64,000 bases of DNA from assembly GCF_000069785.1 (NCBI RefSeq), contig NC_010528.1:1984001-2048000 (forward strand), written 5' to 3'. Made by a program: the position numbers and the translations under genes. Positions 17,588 to 29,558 of this stretch are shown here, piece by piece (position 1 is the first letter of the stretch; each line of letters opens with the position of its first letter). The stretch is from Cupriavidus taiwanensis LMG 19424 (GTDB lineage: Bacteria > Pseudomonadota > Gammaproteobacteria > Burkholderiales > Burkholderiaceae). The notes under the pieces are model-generated. The model searched no databases. It was not told the DNA's origin and saw only the letters and a program-made list of their open reading frames with translations.

Positions 17588-18199
17588 ATGAAGATCGCCA
17601 TCATTGGAGCCACCGGCCGCGTTGGCACGCGCCTGACCGACGAAGCCGTGCGCCGCGGCCACCAGGTGACCGCCATCGCGCGGCAGGCCAGCCGTTTGCC
17701 CGCGCGCGCAGGCGTGACCAGCAAGGATGTGGATGCGACCGACACCGCGGCACTGAGCGCCGCCCTCGCCGGCCATGATGTCGTCATCAGTACCGCGCGC
17801 TTCGCGCAGCTCAATGCGCAGCAGGTAACCACGGCGGTGCGCCAGGCCGGCGTGCCGCGGCTGCTGGTGGTGGGCGGTGCCGGCAGCCTGTATGTCGCGC
17901 CGGGCGTGCAGCTGGTCGACACCTCGAATTTTCCCGACGCCTACAAGGCCGAAGCACTGGCCGGCCGGGACTTCCTGAACGCGCTGCGTCACGAGCAGCA
18001 GATCGACTGGACTTTCCTGTCGCCCGCCGCGCTGTTCGAGCCGGGCGAGCGGACCGGCCAGTTCCGCATTGGCGAGGAAAACCTGCTCAGCGATGCGGCA
18101 GGCAAGAGCTGGATCTCGATGGAAGATTTCGCCATCGCGATGCTCGATGAAATCGAGAAGCCGGCGCATTCGCGCCAGCGCTTCACGGTGGGCTACTGA
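17588..18199 (+). CDS. NAD(P)-binding atypical SDR / NmrA-like protein (YwnB-like)
   Basis: 203 residues from the ATG at 17588; an in-frame GTG lies two codons earlier, but AAGGAG at 17577-17582 fits the ATG. KIAIIGATGRVGTRL is the Rossmann GxxGxxG loop. GHDVVISTARF and LLVVGGAGSLYVAPG follow the atypical short-chain dehydrogenase (NmrA/YwnB) pattern, and the classical YxxxK catalytic pair is not evident. Members act as NAD(P)H-dependent reductases or redox-sensing proteins. Control by the adjacent Rrf2 protein is inferred from the shared operator. It converges on the phosphoribosyltransferase gene, leaving only 15 bases between them. Confidence 0.85.
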   Translation: MKIAIIGATGRVGTRLTDEAVRRGHQVTAIARQASRLPARAGVTSKDVDATDTAALSAALAGHDVVISTARFAQLNAQQVTTAVRQAGVPRLLVVGGAGSLYVAPGVQLVDTSNFPDAYKAEALAGRDFLNALRHEQQIDWTFLSPAALFEPGERTGQFRIGEENLLSDAAGKSWISMEDFAIAMLDEIEKPAHSRQRFTVGY

Positions 18200-18214
18200 G
18201 GCCGGCGGCGGCGC

Positions 18215-18784
18215 TCAGTCGCGCGTGCCGTCGTCCAGCAGGCTGGCGCGCTTGCCGCGCTTGAGCCATGCGGCGAGGTTGTGGGGGCGCAGCGTGTCGT
18301 ATTCTTCGAACGGCTGGTGGATCCAGGGGTTCGACTCCAGGAAGGTGACGTGGTAGTCCGGCTCCACCTTGGAGCATGCCTTGTACCACAGCACTGCCGA
18401 GCGCACTTCGGTCACCGCCGGATAGCGCTCCTTGAGATGGCGGCCCACGCGCTCCAGCGTGATGCCCGAGTCCACCAGGTCGTCGACAAGCAGGATCTTG
18501 CCGCTCAGCTCGCCGCGGGTCATGGTGATGTACTGCGCGATGTCCAGCTCGCCCTGCTGCGTGCCGGCGGCCTCGCGGTAGCTGCTGGTGGCCAGGATGG
18601 CCAGCGGCACGTCGAAGATGCGCGACATCTGGTCGCCCACGCGCAGCCCGCCGCGTGCGAGGCACAGGATCTTGTCGAACTTCCAGCCCGACTCATGCAC
18701 GTTCAGCGACAGGCGTGCGATCAGGCGATGGTATTCGTCCCAGGAAACCCACAGGTTCTCGTCATCGTTGGTAGGCAGGTTCAT
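18215..18784 (-). CDS. Purine phosphoribosyltransferase (hypoxanthine/xanthine-guanine type)
   Basis: 189 residues with the type I PRTase signature ILLVDDLVDSGITLERV, which binds PRPP, and the hood region LCLARGGLRVGDQM. It probably salvages guanine, xanthine or hypoxanthine; the exact base preference cannot be read from the sequence. It is the last gene of the leftward cluster, 126 bases after purA, linking salvage with AMP synthesis. Confidence 0.88.
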   Translation of the reverse strand: MNLPTNDDENLWVSWDEYHRLIARLSLNVHESGWKFDKILCLARGGLRVGDQMSRIFDVPLAILATSSYREAAGTQQGELDIAQYITMTRGELSGKILLVDDLVDSGITLERVGRHLKERYPAVTEVRSAVLWYKACSKVEPDYHVTFLESNPWIHQPFEEYDTLRPHNLAAWLKRGKRASLLDDGTRD

Positions 18785-18910
18785 CGTTCTACTCGTTGTA
18801 TCGTCCGGTCGGTTGACCGATATGGCTCGGCCCGCTTGCGCGGGCCGATGGACTATCTGGCAGGCCGCGGCGCTCGTGGCGCGGCGGCCCTGCGGGTGCT
18901 GTGCAGGCGC

Positions 18911-20269
<1,359 letters not shown>

Positions 20270-20336
20270 TTAAAAACGTATTCTACTCTTGTTGCCGGGC
20301 GATTCCGGGTTTTTGGACCGCCGCGGCGTCGATGCG

Positions 20337-21488
20337 TCAGCGCGGCACCACGACCCAGCCGGCGTCCTTGCGCACCAGTTGCCGGTCGCAATTGAATTCG
20401 TCGAGCTCATGGGTGTGGCCGGGCAATGACTGGATCACGATTTCGCCGCCCGCGCGCAGCCCGGCAATCGCGGCGCGAAGTGCCGGGTCCGCATCCCAGG
20501 GGGCAAAAATGGCCAGCGCACGCACCTCGACAGGTGACAGTGCAGCCACTTCACGGAGGTCCAGCGAAAAACCCGTTGCCGGGCGGGCCCGGCCAAACGC
20601 CTCGCCCACCTTGTCGTAGCGGCCGCCCCGCGCCACGTAATTGGGCAGGCCCGCCACATAGGCCGCGAACATCACGCCGCTGTGGTAGTGGTAGCCGCGC
20701 AGGTCCGACAGGTCGATATTGACGCTGGCGCCGCGCACCTGCACCGCCAGCGCGGCCAGCTCGTCCAGCGCCCGGCCGATGGCCGGGCTGGCCGGCAGCG
20801 TGGCGCGGGCGCGCTCGATCACCTCGACGCCGCCGTAGAGCGTCGGCAGCGCCAGCAGCGCGTCGCGCTCGGTCTGCGGCATGCCCGCGGTCAGTTCGCG
20901 CAGGGCCGGCACGTCCTTGGTTTCGAGCGCGGCGAACAACGCGTCCTCGATCTTGCGGATCGACGGCAGGCCGGCAAGCAGCGCCTCGAGGATGCCGGCA
21001 TGGCACAGGTCGATACGGATGTCCGACAGGCCCGCCGCGGTCAGCGCGGCCAGCATCAGTTCCTGGATCTCGACGTCGGCTTCGAGGCCGGCATGGCCGT
21101 AGATCTCGGCGCCGATCTGGATCGGCTCCCGGGTGGCGTGGAACCCCGCCGGGCGCGCGTGCAACACGTTGCCCGCATAGCACAGCCGGGTCACGCCCGG
21201 CCGGTTCAGCAGGTGGGCATCGATGCGCGCCACCTGCGGCGTGATATCGGCGCGCAGCCCCATGGTGCGGCCCGACAGCTGGTCGACCAGCTTGAGCGTG
21301 CGCAGGTCGAGGTCATGGCCGGTACCGGTCAGCAGCGACTCGAGGTATTCCAGCATCGGCGGCATCACCAGCTCGTAGCCGTAGGTGCGGAACAGGTCCA
21401 GCATGCGGCGGCGCAGCTCTTCGATCTTGCGCGCTTCCGACGGCAGCACGTCGGCAATGTTTTCTGGCAGCAGCCAATGGTTGGACAT
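20337..21488 (-). CDS. hisZ: ATP phosphoribosyltransferase regulatory subunit HisZ
   Basis: 383 residues from the ATG at 21488 ([20 protein letters not shown]). A histidyl-tRNA synthetase-like catalytic fold without the anticodon-binding domain, hence shorter than HisS. HisZ pairs with the short form of HisG to make the active, histidine-regulated first enzyme of histidine synthesis, so a short hisG is expected elsewhere in the genome. It is separated from hflC by a hairpin terminator and so probably has its own promoter. Confidence 0.95.
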   Translation of the reverse strand: MSNHWLLPENIADVLPSEARKIEELRRRMLDLFRTYGYELVMPPMLEYLESLLTGTGHDLDLRTLKLVDQLSGRTMGLRADITPQVARIDAHLLNRPGVTRLCYAGNVLHARPAGFHATREPIQIGAEIYGHAGLEADVEIQELMLAALTAAGLSDIRIDLCHAGILEALLAGLPSIRKIEDALFAALETKDVPALRELTAGMPQTERDALLALPTLYGGVEVIERARATLPASPAIGRALDELAALAVQVRGASVNIDLSDLRGYHYHSGVMFAAYVAGLPNYVARGGRYDKVGEAFGRARPATGFSLDLREVAALSPVEVRALAIFAPWDADPALRAAIAGLRAGGEIVIQSLPGHTHELDEFNCDRQLVRKDAGWVVVPR

Positions 21489-21621
21489 GGTGAATCTCTT
21501 CTCAGTCATTCAGTTGCCTGCGGGCGCAGCGCCTGCAGGGACCGGGCCGGGCCCGGCAAAACCAGGGTGCGGGCGCCGCGCGCCCGCGCCATCACTCCGC
21601 CGCGACGGCTCCAGCCGGACA

Positions 21622-21643
21622 AAACCCCGGCAAGCCGGGGTTT
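21622..21643 (-). terminator. Intrinsic terminator after hflC
   Basis: AAACCCCGGC-AA-GCCGGGGTTT forms a 10-bp hairpin, which on the minus strand reads into GGGGTTTTGTC. It lies 32 bases past the hflC stop and before hisZ, splitting the cluster into transcription units. Confidence 0.7.
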
Positions 21644-21674
21644 CGTCAATTCGCCACACGGACAAGCGACGGTG

Positions 21675-22583
21675 CTAGCGCTTGCCTCCGCCATTGCCCG
21701 CGGACGCCCCCGCGGCACCGCCGCTGGAACGCATGTAGCGGAAGAACTCGGAATTGGGCTCCAGTACCAGCACGTCGCGCTTGTCGCGGAAGGTGTTGCG
21801 GTAGGCCTCCATGCTGCGCCAGAACTGCGCAAACTGCGGATCGCGGCCAAACGCATCGCCATAGATCTGCGAGGCCTTGGCGTCGCCCTCGCCCTTGATC
21901 ACCTGCGCATCGCGATAGGCTTCGGCCAGCACCACTTCGCGCTGGCGGTCGGCGTCGGCGCGGATCTTCTCGCCCTCGGCCGCGCCGGTGGAGCGCAGCT
22001 CGTTGGCCACGCGCTTGCGCTCGGCCTCCATGCGGCGATACACCGATTCGCTGATCGCAGGCAACAGGTCGACGCGCTTGAGGCGCACGTCGAGGATCTC
22101 GACGCCGACCGACTTGGCGTACTCGCTCATGCCATTGCGGATGGCCTGCATCACCTGCTCGCGCTCGCCCGCGACCACGTCGGCCACGGTGCGCTTGCCG
22201 AACTCTTCGCGCGCTACCGAGTCGATGCGCTGCGTCATGCGGTCCTGCGCGCCGCGCAGGTTGCCGCCGAAGGCGACGAAGAACTTGCGCGGATCGGTGA
22301 TGCGCCATTTGACGAACCAGTCCACCACCATGCTCTTCTTCTCGGCGGTCAGGAAACGCTCGTTGGCGGCCACGTCGATGGTCTGCAGGCGGCGGTCCAT
22401 GAACACCACGTTCTGGAACGGCGGCGGCAGCTTGAAGTGCAGGCCCGGCTCGCGCACCACCTCCTTGATCTGGCCGAAGGCGAACACCACGGCGTACTGG
22501 CGCTGGTCGACCACGAACAGCATGGACGAGACCACGGCGAGCAGGATGAAAAAGCCGATCGCAAAGGAAATCAGTCGGTTCAT
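21675..22583 (-). CDS. hflC: HflC, modulator of FtsH protease
   Basis: 302 residues from the ATG at 22583, opening with one N-terminal membrane segment (ISFAIGFFILLAVVSSMLFV) followed by a periplasmic SPFH/band-7 domain (VVDQRQYAVVFAFGQIKEVV) and a helical tail ending in Gly/Ala-rich sequence. With HflK it forms a large cage around FtsH in the inner membrane and restrains its proteolysis. Ten bases separate it from the hflK stop. Confidence 0.96.
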   Translation of the reverse strand: MNRLISFAIGFFILLAVVSSMLFVVDQRQYAVVFAFGQIKEVVREPGLHFKLPPPFQNVVFMDRRLQTIDVAANERFLTAEKKSMVVDWFVKWRITDPRKFFVAFGGNLRGAQDRMTQRIDSVAREEFGKRTVADVVAGEREQVMQAIRNGMSEYAKSVGVEILDVRLKRVDLLPAISESVYRRMEAERKRVANELRSTGAAEGEKIRADADRQREVVLAEAYRDAQVIKGEGDAKASQIYGDAFGRDPQFAQFWRSMEAYRNTFRDKRDVLVLEPNSEFFRYMRSSGGAAGASAGNGGGKR

Positions 22584-22593
22584 GACGGTCTCC

Positions 22594-23958
22594 TCAGCGC
22601 GAGTCGCGGTCGCGGTTGCGCAGCGATTCGCGCGACCGGTTGTCCGTCGAGGCATCCGGCGCGGGCGCCGGTGTGCCGCCGGCCGCGCCGGGCTGCCCCG
22701 GCTGCGTCGGCGCGGCGCGGCCCTCGGCCTGCGCCATCAGCTTGTCCAGCGGCAGGTAGAGCAGGTTGTTGCCCTGGCGCGCGTCGACCAGCACCTTGGT
22801 CGAATTGGTGTAGATCTGCTGCATGGTCTCCAGATAGATACGGTCGCGCGTCACCTGCGGCGCCTTGGCGTATTCCGCCTGGACCGAGCGGAAGCGCGCC
22901 GCGTCGCCCTCGGCCTGCGCCACCACACGGGCGCGATAGGCTTCGGACTCTTCCTTCAGGCGCGCCGCGGTACCCTTGGCGCGCGGGATGATGTCGTTGG
23001 CGTAGGCCTGGCCTTCGCTGATGGCGCGTTCGCGGTCCTGGCTGGCCTTGTTGACGTCGTCGAACGCGGCCTGCACCTGCTCGGGCGGCTGCACGCTCTG
23101 CACGTTCACCGACAGCACGCGGATGCCGGTCTTGTATGCCGACAGGATGGCCTGGATCGACTTGGCCAGCTGCTGCGCGATCTGCTCGCGGTTTTCGTAC
23201 AGCACCGCATCCATCTTGTTGCGGCCGACGATCTCGCGCACCGAGGTCTCTGCGGCCTGTGTCACCAGTTCTTCATCGCCACCCCGGTCGGTCTTGTTGA
23301 AGAACAGGAATTCGCTGGCGTCCTGGATCACGTACTGCACGGTGAAGCGCACGTCGATGATGTTCTCGTCCTGCGTCAGCATCGACGAGTCTTTCAGATT
23401 GCTGTCCTTGATCGAGGTGGAGCGGCCCACCTCGACCGAGCGCACCGCCGACAGGTTGACCACCTCGGCCGACTGGATCGGCCAGGGCATGCGCCAGTTG
23501 ATGCCGGGGCCGGCGGAGTACTTGAACTTGCCGAACTGCAGGATCACCGCGGTCTGCCCTTCCTGCACCATGAAGAAGCCGCTGGCCAGCCAGATGCCGA
23601 CCACCGCGGCCACGATCACGCCGGCGCCGACACCCGGGCCCTTGCCTGACGTACGCGGCCCGCCGAAGCCCTGGTTGCCGTTGCCGCCGTTGTCCTTGCG
23701 GCCGAGCAGGCCGTTCAGGCGGCGGTTGAAGTCGCGCCACAGTTCGTCCAGATCCGGCGGGCCGCCATCCTGCTGCGGACGCTGGTTCTGCTGGCGGTTG
23801 TCGTCGCGGCCGTCCTTCTTGTCATCGTCCTGCCCATCCCGACCCCAGCGCGGATCGTTCAGCGAGAAGATGGCGCGCAGGCGCTGCCAGCCCGCGCGCA
23901 GCGCAAGGCGGCCGCCTGGTGTCAGGCTCGAATCAGCATTCCGGGGAAACTGGGGCAT
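22594..23958 (-). CDS. hflK: HflK, modulator of FtsH protease
   Basis: 454 residues from the ATG at 23958 (a GTG three codons earlier is possible). The N-terminal 100 residues are hydrophilic and rich in Asp, Asn, Gly and Gln; the membrane segment VGAGVIVAAVVGIWLASGFF follows, then the SPFH domain and a Pro/Ala tail. It is the HflC partner, in the usual hflX-hflK-hflC order. Confidence 0.95.
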   Translation of the reverse strand: MPQFPRNADSSLTPGGRLALRAGWQRLRAIFSLNDPRWGRDGQDDDKKDGRDDNRQQNQRPQQDGGPPDLDELWRDFNRRLNGLLGRKDNGGNGNQGFGGPRTSGKGPGVGAGVIVAAVVGIWLASGFFMVQEGQTAVILQFGKFKYSAGPGINWRMPWPIQSAEVVNLSAVRSVEVGRSTSIKDSNLKDSSMLTQDENIIDVRFTVQYVIQDASEFLFFNKTDRGGDEELVTQAAETSVREIVGRNKMDAVLYENREQIAQQLAKSIQAILSAYKTGIRVLSVNVQSVQPPEQVQAAFDDVNKASQDRERAISEGQAYANDIIPRAKGTAARLKEESEAYRARVVAQAEGDAARFRSVQAEYAKAPQVTRDRIYLETMQQIYTNSTKVLVDARQGNNLLYLPLDKLMAQAEGRAAPTQPGQPGAAGGTPAPAPDASTDNRSRESLRNRDRDSR

Positions 23959-24143
23959 GAAGTGCACGGGTCCGGGGAAGTTTGTAACAGGGGGATTCTA
24001 GCAGTCATCGGCGCCACTTTTGGCCAATTCGAGCAATCCCGGCGCCAACCGCACCGGAATTGGGCGGAACCGGCGCCGGGCCGGCACCGGGACGGCGTCG
24101 ATACGGCGTCGACATGGCGGCCAGCCCTGGCTAGCCACCAGCC

Positions 24144-25384
24144 TTACAACCGCTGAGGGTCCGCCGCATCGGCATCGTCGCCATCCTCCGCGACTCCGCC
24201 ATCGCCGGCGCCATCGGACTGCGCCACCTCGCCCAGGCGCGGATCGTAGGGCTGCGGCTCGGGTGGACGGCTGGCCAGCCATTGCGCCACCTCGACCACG
24301 GCCTCGCGCAGCGCATCCAGGCCCAGCCCCTCGCGCGCGCTCAGGAACACGCGGGTCGGGATGCCGTCCGCATCGCGCTCGATGCGGGGGCCCTCGCTCA
24401 TCAGTTCCGGCGCCGCGTCGATCTTGTTCATCACCACGATCTGCGGGATGTCGAGGGCATTGATTTCCGCCAGCACCCGGTTGACCTGCTCGATCTGCTC
24501 GTGGCGCACCGGGCTCGATGCATCCACCACATGCAGCAGCAGGTCCGCATGCACGGTCTCGTCCAGCGTGGCACGGAAGGCCGCCACCAGTTGCGTCGGC
24601 AGGTCGCGGATAAAGCCGACCGTGTCCGACAGCACCACGTTGCCCAGGCCATCCAGAAACAGCCGGCGCGAGGTGGTGTCGAGCGTGGCGAAGAGCTGGT
24701 TGGCCGCATACGCGCCGGCCTTGGTCAGCGCGTTGAACAGCGTCGACTTGCCGGCGTTGGTATAGCCCACCAGCGAGATGCTGAGGGTGTCGTTGCGCGC
24801 GCGCGCCGCTGCGTGCTGTGCTGGCGCTGCAGCCGCGACAGGTCCGACTTGAGCCGCTTGGCGCGCTCGTCCAGCATGCGGCGGTCCAGTTCGAGCTGGC
24901 GCTCGCCAGGACCACCGCGCATGCCGATACCGCCCTTCTGCCGCTCCAGGTGGCTCCACGCGCGGACCAGCCGCGACGCGCGGTACTGGACCTGCGCCAG
25001 CTCCACCTGCACCTTGCCGACGTGGCTCTGCGCACGCTGCCCGAAGATGTCCAGGATCAGGCCGGTGCGGTCGATCACGTGGCGGTGCAGGAAGCGCTCC
25101 AGGTTGCGTTGCTGCGCCGGGCTCAGCGCGTGGTTGAACACCACCACGTCGGCATCCAGCGCATCGGCGGCCTCCTTCAACTCCTCGGCCTTGCCCGAGC
25201 CGATGAACAAGGCCGGGTCCGGCCGCGAGCGGCGGCCCGTCAGCGTATGCACGGGCAGCGAACCGGCGGTCGAAGTGAGCAGCGCGAGTTCGCTGAGGCT
25301 TTCCTGGAAATCATGCTTGCCGAAATCGACGCCGACGAGGATGGCGCGCGAAGGGGCGGTGTTGGAGGTGGCTCTGGGGTCCAA
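24144..25384 (-). pseudogene. hflX: GTPase HflX, interrupted by a frameshift
   Basis: Two frames together give one normal-length HflX (~410 residues). The first, from a TTG at 25384, encodes the N-terminal domain through [20 protein letters not shown] and the coiled coil to about 24795. The second, ending at 24144, encodes the GTPase domain: GYTNAGKST (G1), [10 protein letters not shown] (G3), VVMNKID (G4). The switch falls in an alternating GC run at 24795-24806, where the minus strand reads CGGCGCGCGCGCGCAACGAC. Compared with E. coli HflX (GRQSRIKAD), four bases, i.e. two GC units, appear to be missing. HflX is a ribosome-splitting GTPase. It could be a true null allele, a phase-variable tract or a sequence error. 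Confidence 0.85.
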
Positions 25385-25615
25385 GGGCGGGCGCGGAGGC
25401 GCAGGGAAATTCGGGTTCAGGGGAAGGGATGGCAGCGCTCGGACTCTGTCCTGGCCCCTGCCGGGACAGGCCGCTGCATGGTGCGGTACATTGCGGCGGC
25501 GGATGCGTCGGCAACCGCCGGGCCGCTCGGCACCGGGCGCGCTGGCACGCCGGTGCCGGGCATCGAGGCAGCGCCGCGTGGCGCCCTGGCGATGCCCTGG
25601 GGCAGATCGGTCAGA

Positions 25616-25855
25616 TCACGCCTCGGCGGAATCATCCACGCGGAAATTGACCGCGCGTGCCGGCACGACGGTGGAGATCGCATGCTTGTAGACCATCTGG
25701 GTCACGGTGTTGCGCAGCAGGACGACATACTGGTCGAACGATTCGATATTGCCTTGCAGCTTGATGCCATTGACGAGATAGATGGAAACCGGCACGTGCT
25801 CTTTGCGCAGCGCGTTCAGGAACGGGTCTTGTAGCAGTTGCCCTTTGTTGCTCAT
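25616..25855 (-). CDS. hfq: RNA chaperone Hfq
   Basis: 79 residues from the ATG at 25855 ([20 protein letters not shown]). The Sm1 region ([20 protein letters not shown]) and Sm2 region ([10 protein letters not shown]) are intact; the C-terminal tail is short and acidic. The hexamer matches small RNAs to mRNAs. GGAG precedes the start. It follows der after 210 bases that presumably carry its promoter, and is followed by hflX after 231 bases, a longer gap than usual for this pair. Confidence 0.98.
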
Positions 25856-26065
25856 GGCACACTCCAAATTTATAGGTTTAGTGGTGAATGATGGGGATGG
25901 AAATCCCCGGTTCAAGTCAGGCGGCGCAAAAACGCGCCAGAAAAAAGATCAAAACGGTACCAAGTTGGCGTCAATGCGCAGGGAACCCCCTGCTACCGTG
26001 AATTTAGCCGCAGTTCCAAACGAACGCAAACGAAAACTGGCCCCGCCACGGATCCGGTTCCGGAC

Positions 26066-27409
26066 TCAATCCTTCGAGTCCGCGTACGGATTTTTGTTCG
26101 TGCGAAATTCGATGCGCAGGGGCGTGCCCTTGAGCTTGAATGCCGCACGGAAACGATTTTCCAGGTAGCGCCGGTAGGTCTCGGCCACGCCCGACAGCGC
26201 ATTGCCGTGGATCACGATGATGGGCGGATTGGAGCCGCCCTGGTGCGCATAGCGCAGCTTGGGCCGCGACGCGCCGACGCGCTTGGGCTGCTGGAATTCC
26301 ACGGCTTCCTGCAGCACGCGCGTCAGTTGCGGCGTCGGCAGCTTGACCATCGCCGCGGCATACGCATCGTCGACCGATCGCATCAGTGCGCCGATGCCGG
26401 TGCGCTCGCGCGCCGACACAAAGTGAAAGTTGGCAAAGCTGAGGAATTGCAGCTTGCGCTCGAGGTCGTGCTTGATGCGGTCGCGCGTATGGCCGTCCAG
26501 GCCGTCCCATTTGTTGACGCCCACCACCAGCGCGCGGCCGGACTCGACGATAAAGCCGGCAATATGCGCATCCTGATCGGAAATATCCTGTTGCGCGTCG
26601 AGCAGCAGGATCACCACGTTGGCGTCCGCGATCGACTGCAGCGTCTTGACCACCGAGAATTTCTCGATCGCCTCGAACACCTTGCCACGCCGGCGCAGGC
26701 CGGCGGTGTCGATCAGCGTATAGGGCTTGCCGCCGCGCTCGAACTCGACATAGATGGCGTCGCGGGTGGTGCCAGGCATGTCGAAGGCGATCACGCGCTC
26801 TTCACCGATCAGCGTATTGACGAGCGTGGACTTGCCCACATTGGGACGCCCGACGATGGCGATCTTGACGCCCTTGCCCTCGTCCGAGGCTTCCTCGGCC
26901 AGCTCGGGGCGCTCCTGTACCGCCAGCTCGATGGCTTCATCGACCAGCTCGCGCACGCCGTCGCCATGGGCGGCGGAGATCGCGTACGGATCGCCCATGC
27001 CGAGTTCGTAGAAATCCGCCGCCACCGAGGTGTACTTCATGCCCTCGGCCTTGTTGACCGCCAGCATGATGCGCCGGCCGGTCTTGCGCAGGTAATCGGC
27101 GATGGCGCGGTCCTGCGGCGCCAGGCCCAGGCGGCCGTCGACGATAAAGATCACCACGTCGGCCTCGACCACCGCCTGCTTGGTCTGCTTGGCCATCTCG
27201 GCGACGATGCCTTCCTTGACCACGGGTTCGAAGCCGCCGGTATCGATGGCGATGAACGGACGTTCGCCGATGCGCCCTTCGCCATAGTGGCGGTCGCGCG
27301 TCAGGCCCGGCAGGTCGGCGACGAGCGCGTCGCGCGAGCGGGTCATGCGGTTGAATAGCGTCGACTTGCCCACATTGGGGCGGCCGACAAGTGCGATAAC
27401 TGGTTTCAT
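26066..27409 (-). CDS. der: Ribosome assembly GTPase Der (EngA)
   Basis: 447 residues from the ATG at 27409. Two tandem GTPase domains each show [10 protein letters not shown] (near residues 8 and 185), DTGGF/DTAGL and NKxxG/NKWD, followed by the C-terminal KH-like domain. Essential for 50S subunit maturation. The frame is open upstream to 27490 but lacks similarity there. Confidence 0.97.
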   Translation of the reverse strand: MKPVIALVGRPNVGKSTLFNRMTRSRDALVADLPGLTRDRHYGEGRIGERPFIAIDTGGFEPVVKEGIVAEMAKQTKQAVVEADVVIFIVDGRLGLAPQDRAIADYLRKTGRRIMLAVNKAEGMKYTSVAADFYELGMGDPYAISAAHGDGVRELVDEAIELAVQERPELAEEASDEGKGVKIAIVGRPNVGKSTLVNTLIGEERVIAFDMPGTTRDAIYVEFERGGKPYTLIDTAGLRRRGKVFEAIEKFSVVKTLQSIADANVVILLLDAQQDISDQDAHIAGFIVESGRALVVGVNKWDGLDGHTRDRIKHDLERKLQFLSFANFHFVSARERTGIGALMRSVDDAYAAAMVKLPTPQLTRVLQEAVEFQQPKRVGASRPKLRYAHQGGSNPPIIVIHGNALSGVAETYRRYLENRFRAAFKLKGTPLRIEFRTNKNPYADSKD

Positions 27410-27474
27410 GCCATAAACGGAAACGGGGGCCGGCAACTGCCGCCCCCCGGTAACTCCGGAGTCAAGGGTTCCAA

Positions 27475-27507
27475 CGGCAGCCCGCGCCACCTGGGCGCGG
27501 GCTGCCG
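27475..27507. repeat. Perfect 14-bp hairpin between bamB and der
   Basis: CGGCAGCCCGCGCC (27475-27488) and its exact complement (27494-27507) flank a 5-base loop. On the minus strand it is followed by TTGGAACCC, not a T tract, so it is a weak terminator at best; it may attenuate or stabilise the bamB transcript end before der. Confidence 0.6.
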
Positions 27508-27626
27508 CTTGTCCTGTCGGGCGCGGTGCGGGTCACCGACCCGCTGCAATGCCGCGCCAAGGATCATGCTACCGGATTCGGCGCCGGCCGTACCGACAGG
27601 TGTACGGCAGCGCGCATTGGGTCCTG

Positions 27627-28802
27627 TCAGCCAGGCTGGAAACCGTAGACGTCGCCGTCGCGCGTCTGGATCACCAGGGTCTGCCCCGCCACCACGGGCG
27701 CGGCGGTGATGGCGCTGCCATCGGTCTTCATGCGTGCCACCACCTGGCCGTCTTCACGCGACAGGAAGTGGACATAGCCTTCGAAGTCGCCCATCACCAC
27801 CGAGCGGCCCAGCGCCAGCGGCGCGCCCAGGCGGCGGTTGCGCAGCTCGGCGTTCTTCCAGCGCTCGCTGCCGTTCTGGCGGTCGAAGGCATGCACCACC
27901 GATTGCTCGTCGCTGGCGTAAAGCGCATTGTCATCCTGCGCCGGACCCGCCGGCGACGAGAAATCCTTGCCCCACTGCGGCTGGCCGCTGGCCAGCTCCA
28001 GGCAGGCGACGCGGCCCTGGAAGGTGGTGGCGCAGACCTGGCGGCCGCTGACCATGGGCAGGCCGGTGACGTCGTTCAGGCGCTCGATTTCCGAGACACC
28101 CTTCGGATAGGAAACCGCGCTTTCCCAGCGCAGCACGCCATTGCCCGGCGTCAGCACGCCCAGCTTGCCGCCGGGGAAGCCCATCACGATGCCGTCGCCG
28201 GCGAACACCATGCCCATCGCCGCGCGCAGGTTCAGCGGGGTCTGCGAACGCTGGTAGATCCAGCGGCGCTCGCCGGTCTCGGCATCCAGGCCGAACACCC
28301 GGGTATCGGTGGTGCGCACCACCACCAGGCCGTTGCCGACCAGCGGCGCCGACAGGACCTCGCCGTTGACCTGCTTCTTCCAGATCTGCTTGCCGCTGGC
28401 GTCGAAGGCATAGACCGCGCCCTTCTCGCCCGCGACCGCGGTCACCGAGCCGTCGCTGCCCGGCCCCGAGGTCAGGTCCACGTCGGTCTTGGCCTTCCAC
28501 AGCACCCGGCCGCTGGCGCCTTCGAGCGCCATCACGTTGCCGTTGTTGGACGACACATAGACATTGTTGCCCGCCGCGGCCGGCTGCATCGAATACGGGC
28601 CGCTCTTGCCGACATCGGCCTTCCAGGCCTGGCGCACGGCCAGCGTGGCCGATACCGGCTTGAGTTCGGCGGGCGGGTGCTTGTTTTCCTTGCTGAACAG
28701 CGCGCAGCCACCCAGCGTGGCCAGGCAGGCAGCCGCCACCAGCGCACGGGAAAGGGTGCGGGCGGGCTGGCGATGTACGGCACGGGAAAGCACTGACGTC
28801 AT
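27627..28802 (-). CDS. bamB: Outer membrane assembly lipoprotein BamB
   Basis: 391 residues from the ATG at 28802. Signal peptide with lipobox LGGC ([10 protein letters not shown]) for lipidation at the cysteine, then PQQ-like beta-propeller repeats ([20 protein letters not shown] blades). Part of the BAM complex that inserts beta-barrel proteins into the outer membrane. Between yfgM and der, as in many proteobacteria. Confidence 0.96.
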   Translation of the reverse strand: MTSVLSRAVHRQPARTLSRALVAAACLATLGGCALFSKENKHPPAELKPVSATLAVRQAWKADVGKSGPYSMQPAAAGNNVYVSSNNGNVMALEGASGRVLWKAKTDVDLTSGPGSDGSVTAVAGEKGAVYAFDASGKQIWKKQVNGEVLSAPLVGNGLVVVRTTDTRVFGLDAETGERRWIYQRSQTPLNLRAAMGMVFAGDGIVMGFPGGKLGVLTPGNGVLRWESAVSYPKGVSEIERLNDVTGLPMVSGRQVCATTFQGRVACLELASGQPQWGKDFSSPAGPAQDDNALYASDEQSVVHAFDRQNGSERWKNAELRNRRLGAPLALGRSVVMGDFEGYVHFLSREDGQVVARMKTDGSAITAAPVVAGQTLVIQTRDGDVYGFQPG

Positions 28803-28868
28803 AACTTTACGGTCCTGTTGTTCGATCCGCGGGATCAACGGTATGGCAAGGGTCGCCGGGCAGCCGGA

Positions 28869-29501
28869 TCAGGCCGCGCCCAGCGCATCGAGCTTGAACT
28901 GGATGATCTGGCGCATCCCGGCCTCGGCCTGGCCCAGCGTGTCGAGCGCCTTGCGATAGGCCGTGCGGGCATCGTCGCGCTTGTCCTGCGCGGCAAGCAG
29001 GTCGCCGCGGCGATCGGCGTACAGCGCCACGAACGCGGCCGGCGGCTCATCCTTGAGCAGCGCCAGGCCCTGGTCATAGGCCTTCTCGTCGAGCAGCACG
29101 CCGGCCAGGCGCACGCGCGCCAGGTGGGAATACGCTTCGTCGCCGTGGTCGATGGCCCATTGCAGCTGGCTCTTGGCCGCGCTCAGGTCGCCCGCATCGT
29201 ACAGCACGCGGCTGGCGACCAGTGCGCTCATCTGGCCGTAGGCGGTACGGCCGTACTTGCCTTCCAGGTCGGTCGCGGCGCGCTTGATGCGCTCGGCATC
29301 GCGCGCCTCGGCGGCCTTCATCACCTGCTCGTACAGCACCGCGGCTTCGCCGGCCTGCTTGCGCTCCCAGTACTTCCAGCCATTCCAGCCGGCAAACGCC
29401 AGCAGCGCGACGATCAGCGCCCAGGTCAGCGCATTGCCGTACTGGCGCCACCAGGCCTTCAGATTTTCAAGCTGTTCCTGTTCTTCTAGATCGTAAGCCA
29501 T
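28869..29501 (-). CDS. yfgM: YfgM family tetratricopeptide protein (SecYEG ancillary subunit)
   Basis: 210 residues. A single N-terminal membrane segment (WALIVALLAFAGWNGWKYW, about residues 28-46) anchors a periplasmic domain of TPR-like helices. In E. coli YfgM works with PpiD at the Sec translocon and modulates envelope stress. It sits between hisS (57 bases upstream) and bamB (66 bases downstream). Confidence 0.92.
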   Translation of the reverse strand: MAYDLEEQEQLENLKAWWRQYGNALTWALIVALLAFAGWNGWKYWERKQAGEAAVLYEQVMKAAEARDAERIKRAATDLEGKYGRTAYGQMSALVASRVLYDAGDLSAAKSQLQWAIDHGDEAYSHLARVRLAGVLLDEKAYDQGLALLKDEPPAAFVALYADRRGDLLAAQDKRDDARTAYRKALDTLGQAEAGMRQIIQFKLDALGAA

Positions 29502-29558
29502 GTCGAGGCAATCACCTGCGTTGGTTGGATACTCGTGATGTCAGGCAGCGGCGCGCGT

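Noticed and set aside
21489..21674. A small DUF2065-type gene between hflC and hisZ, common in related genomes
   Set aside because: I found no frame on the minus strand with a hydrophobic product here; the gap holds a terminator instead.
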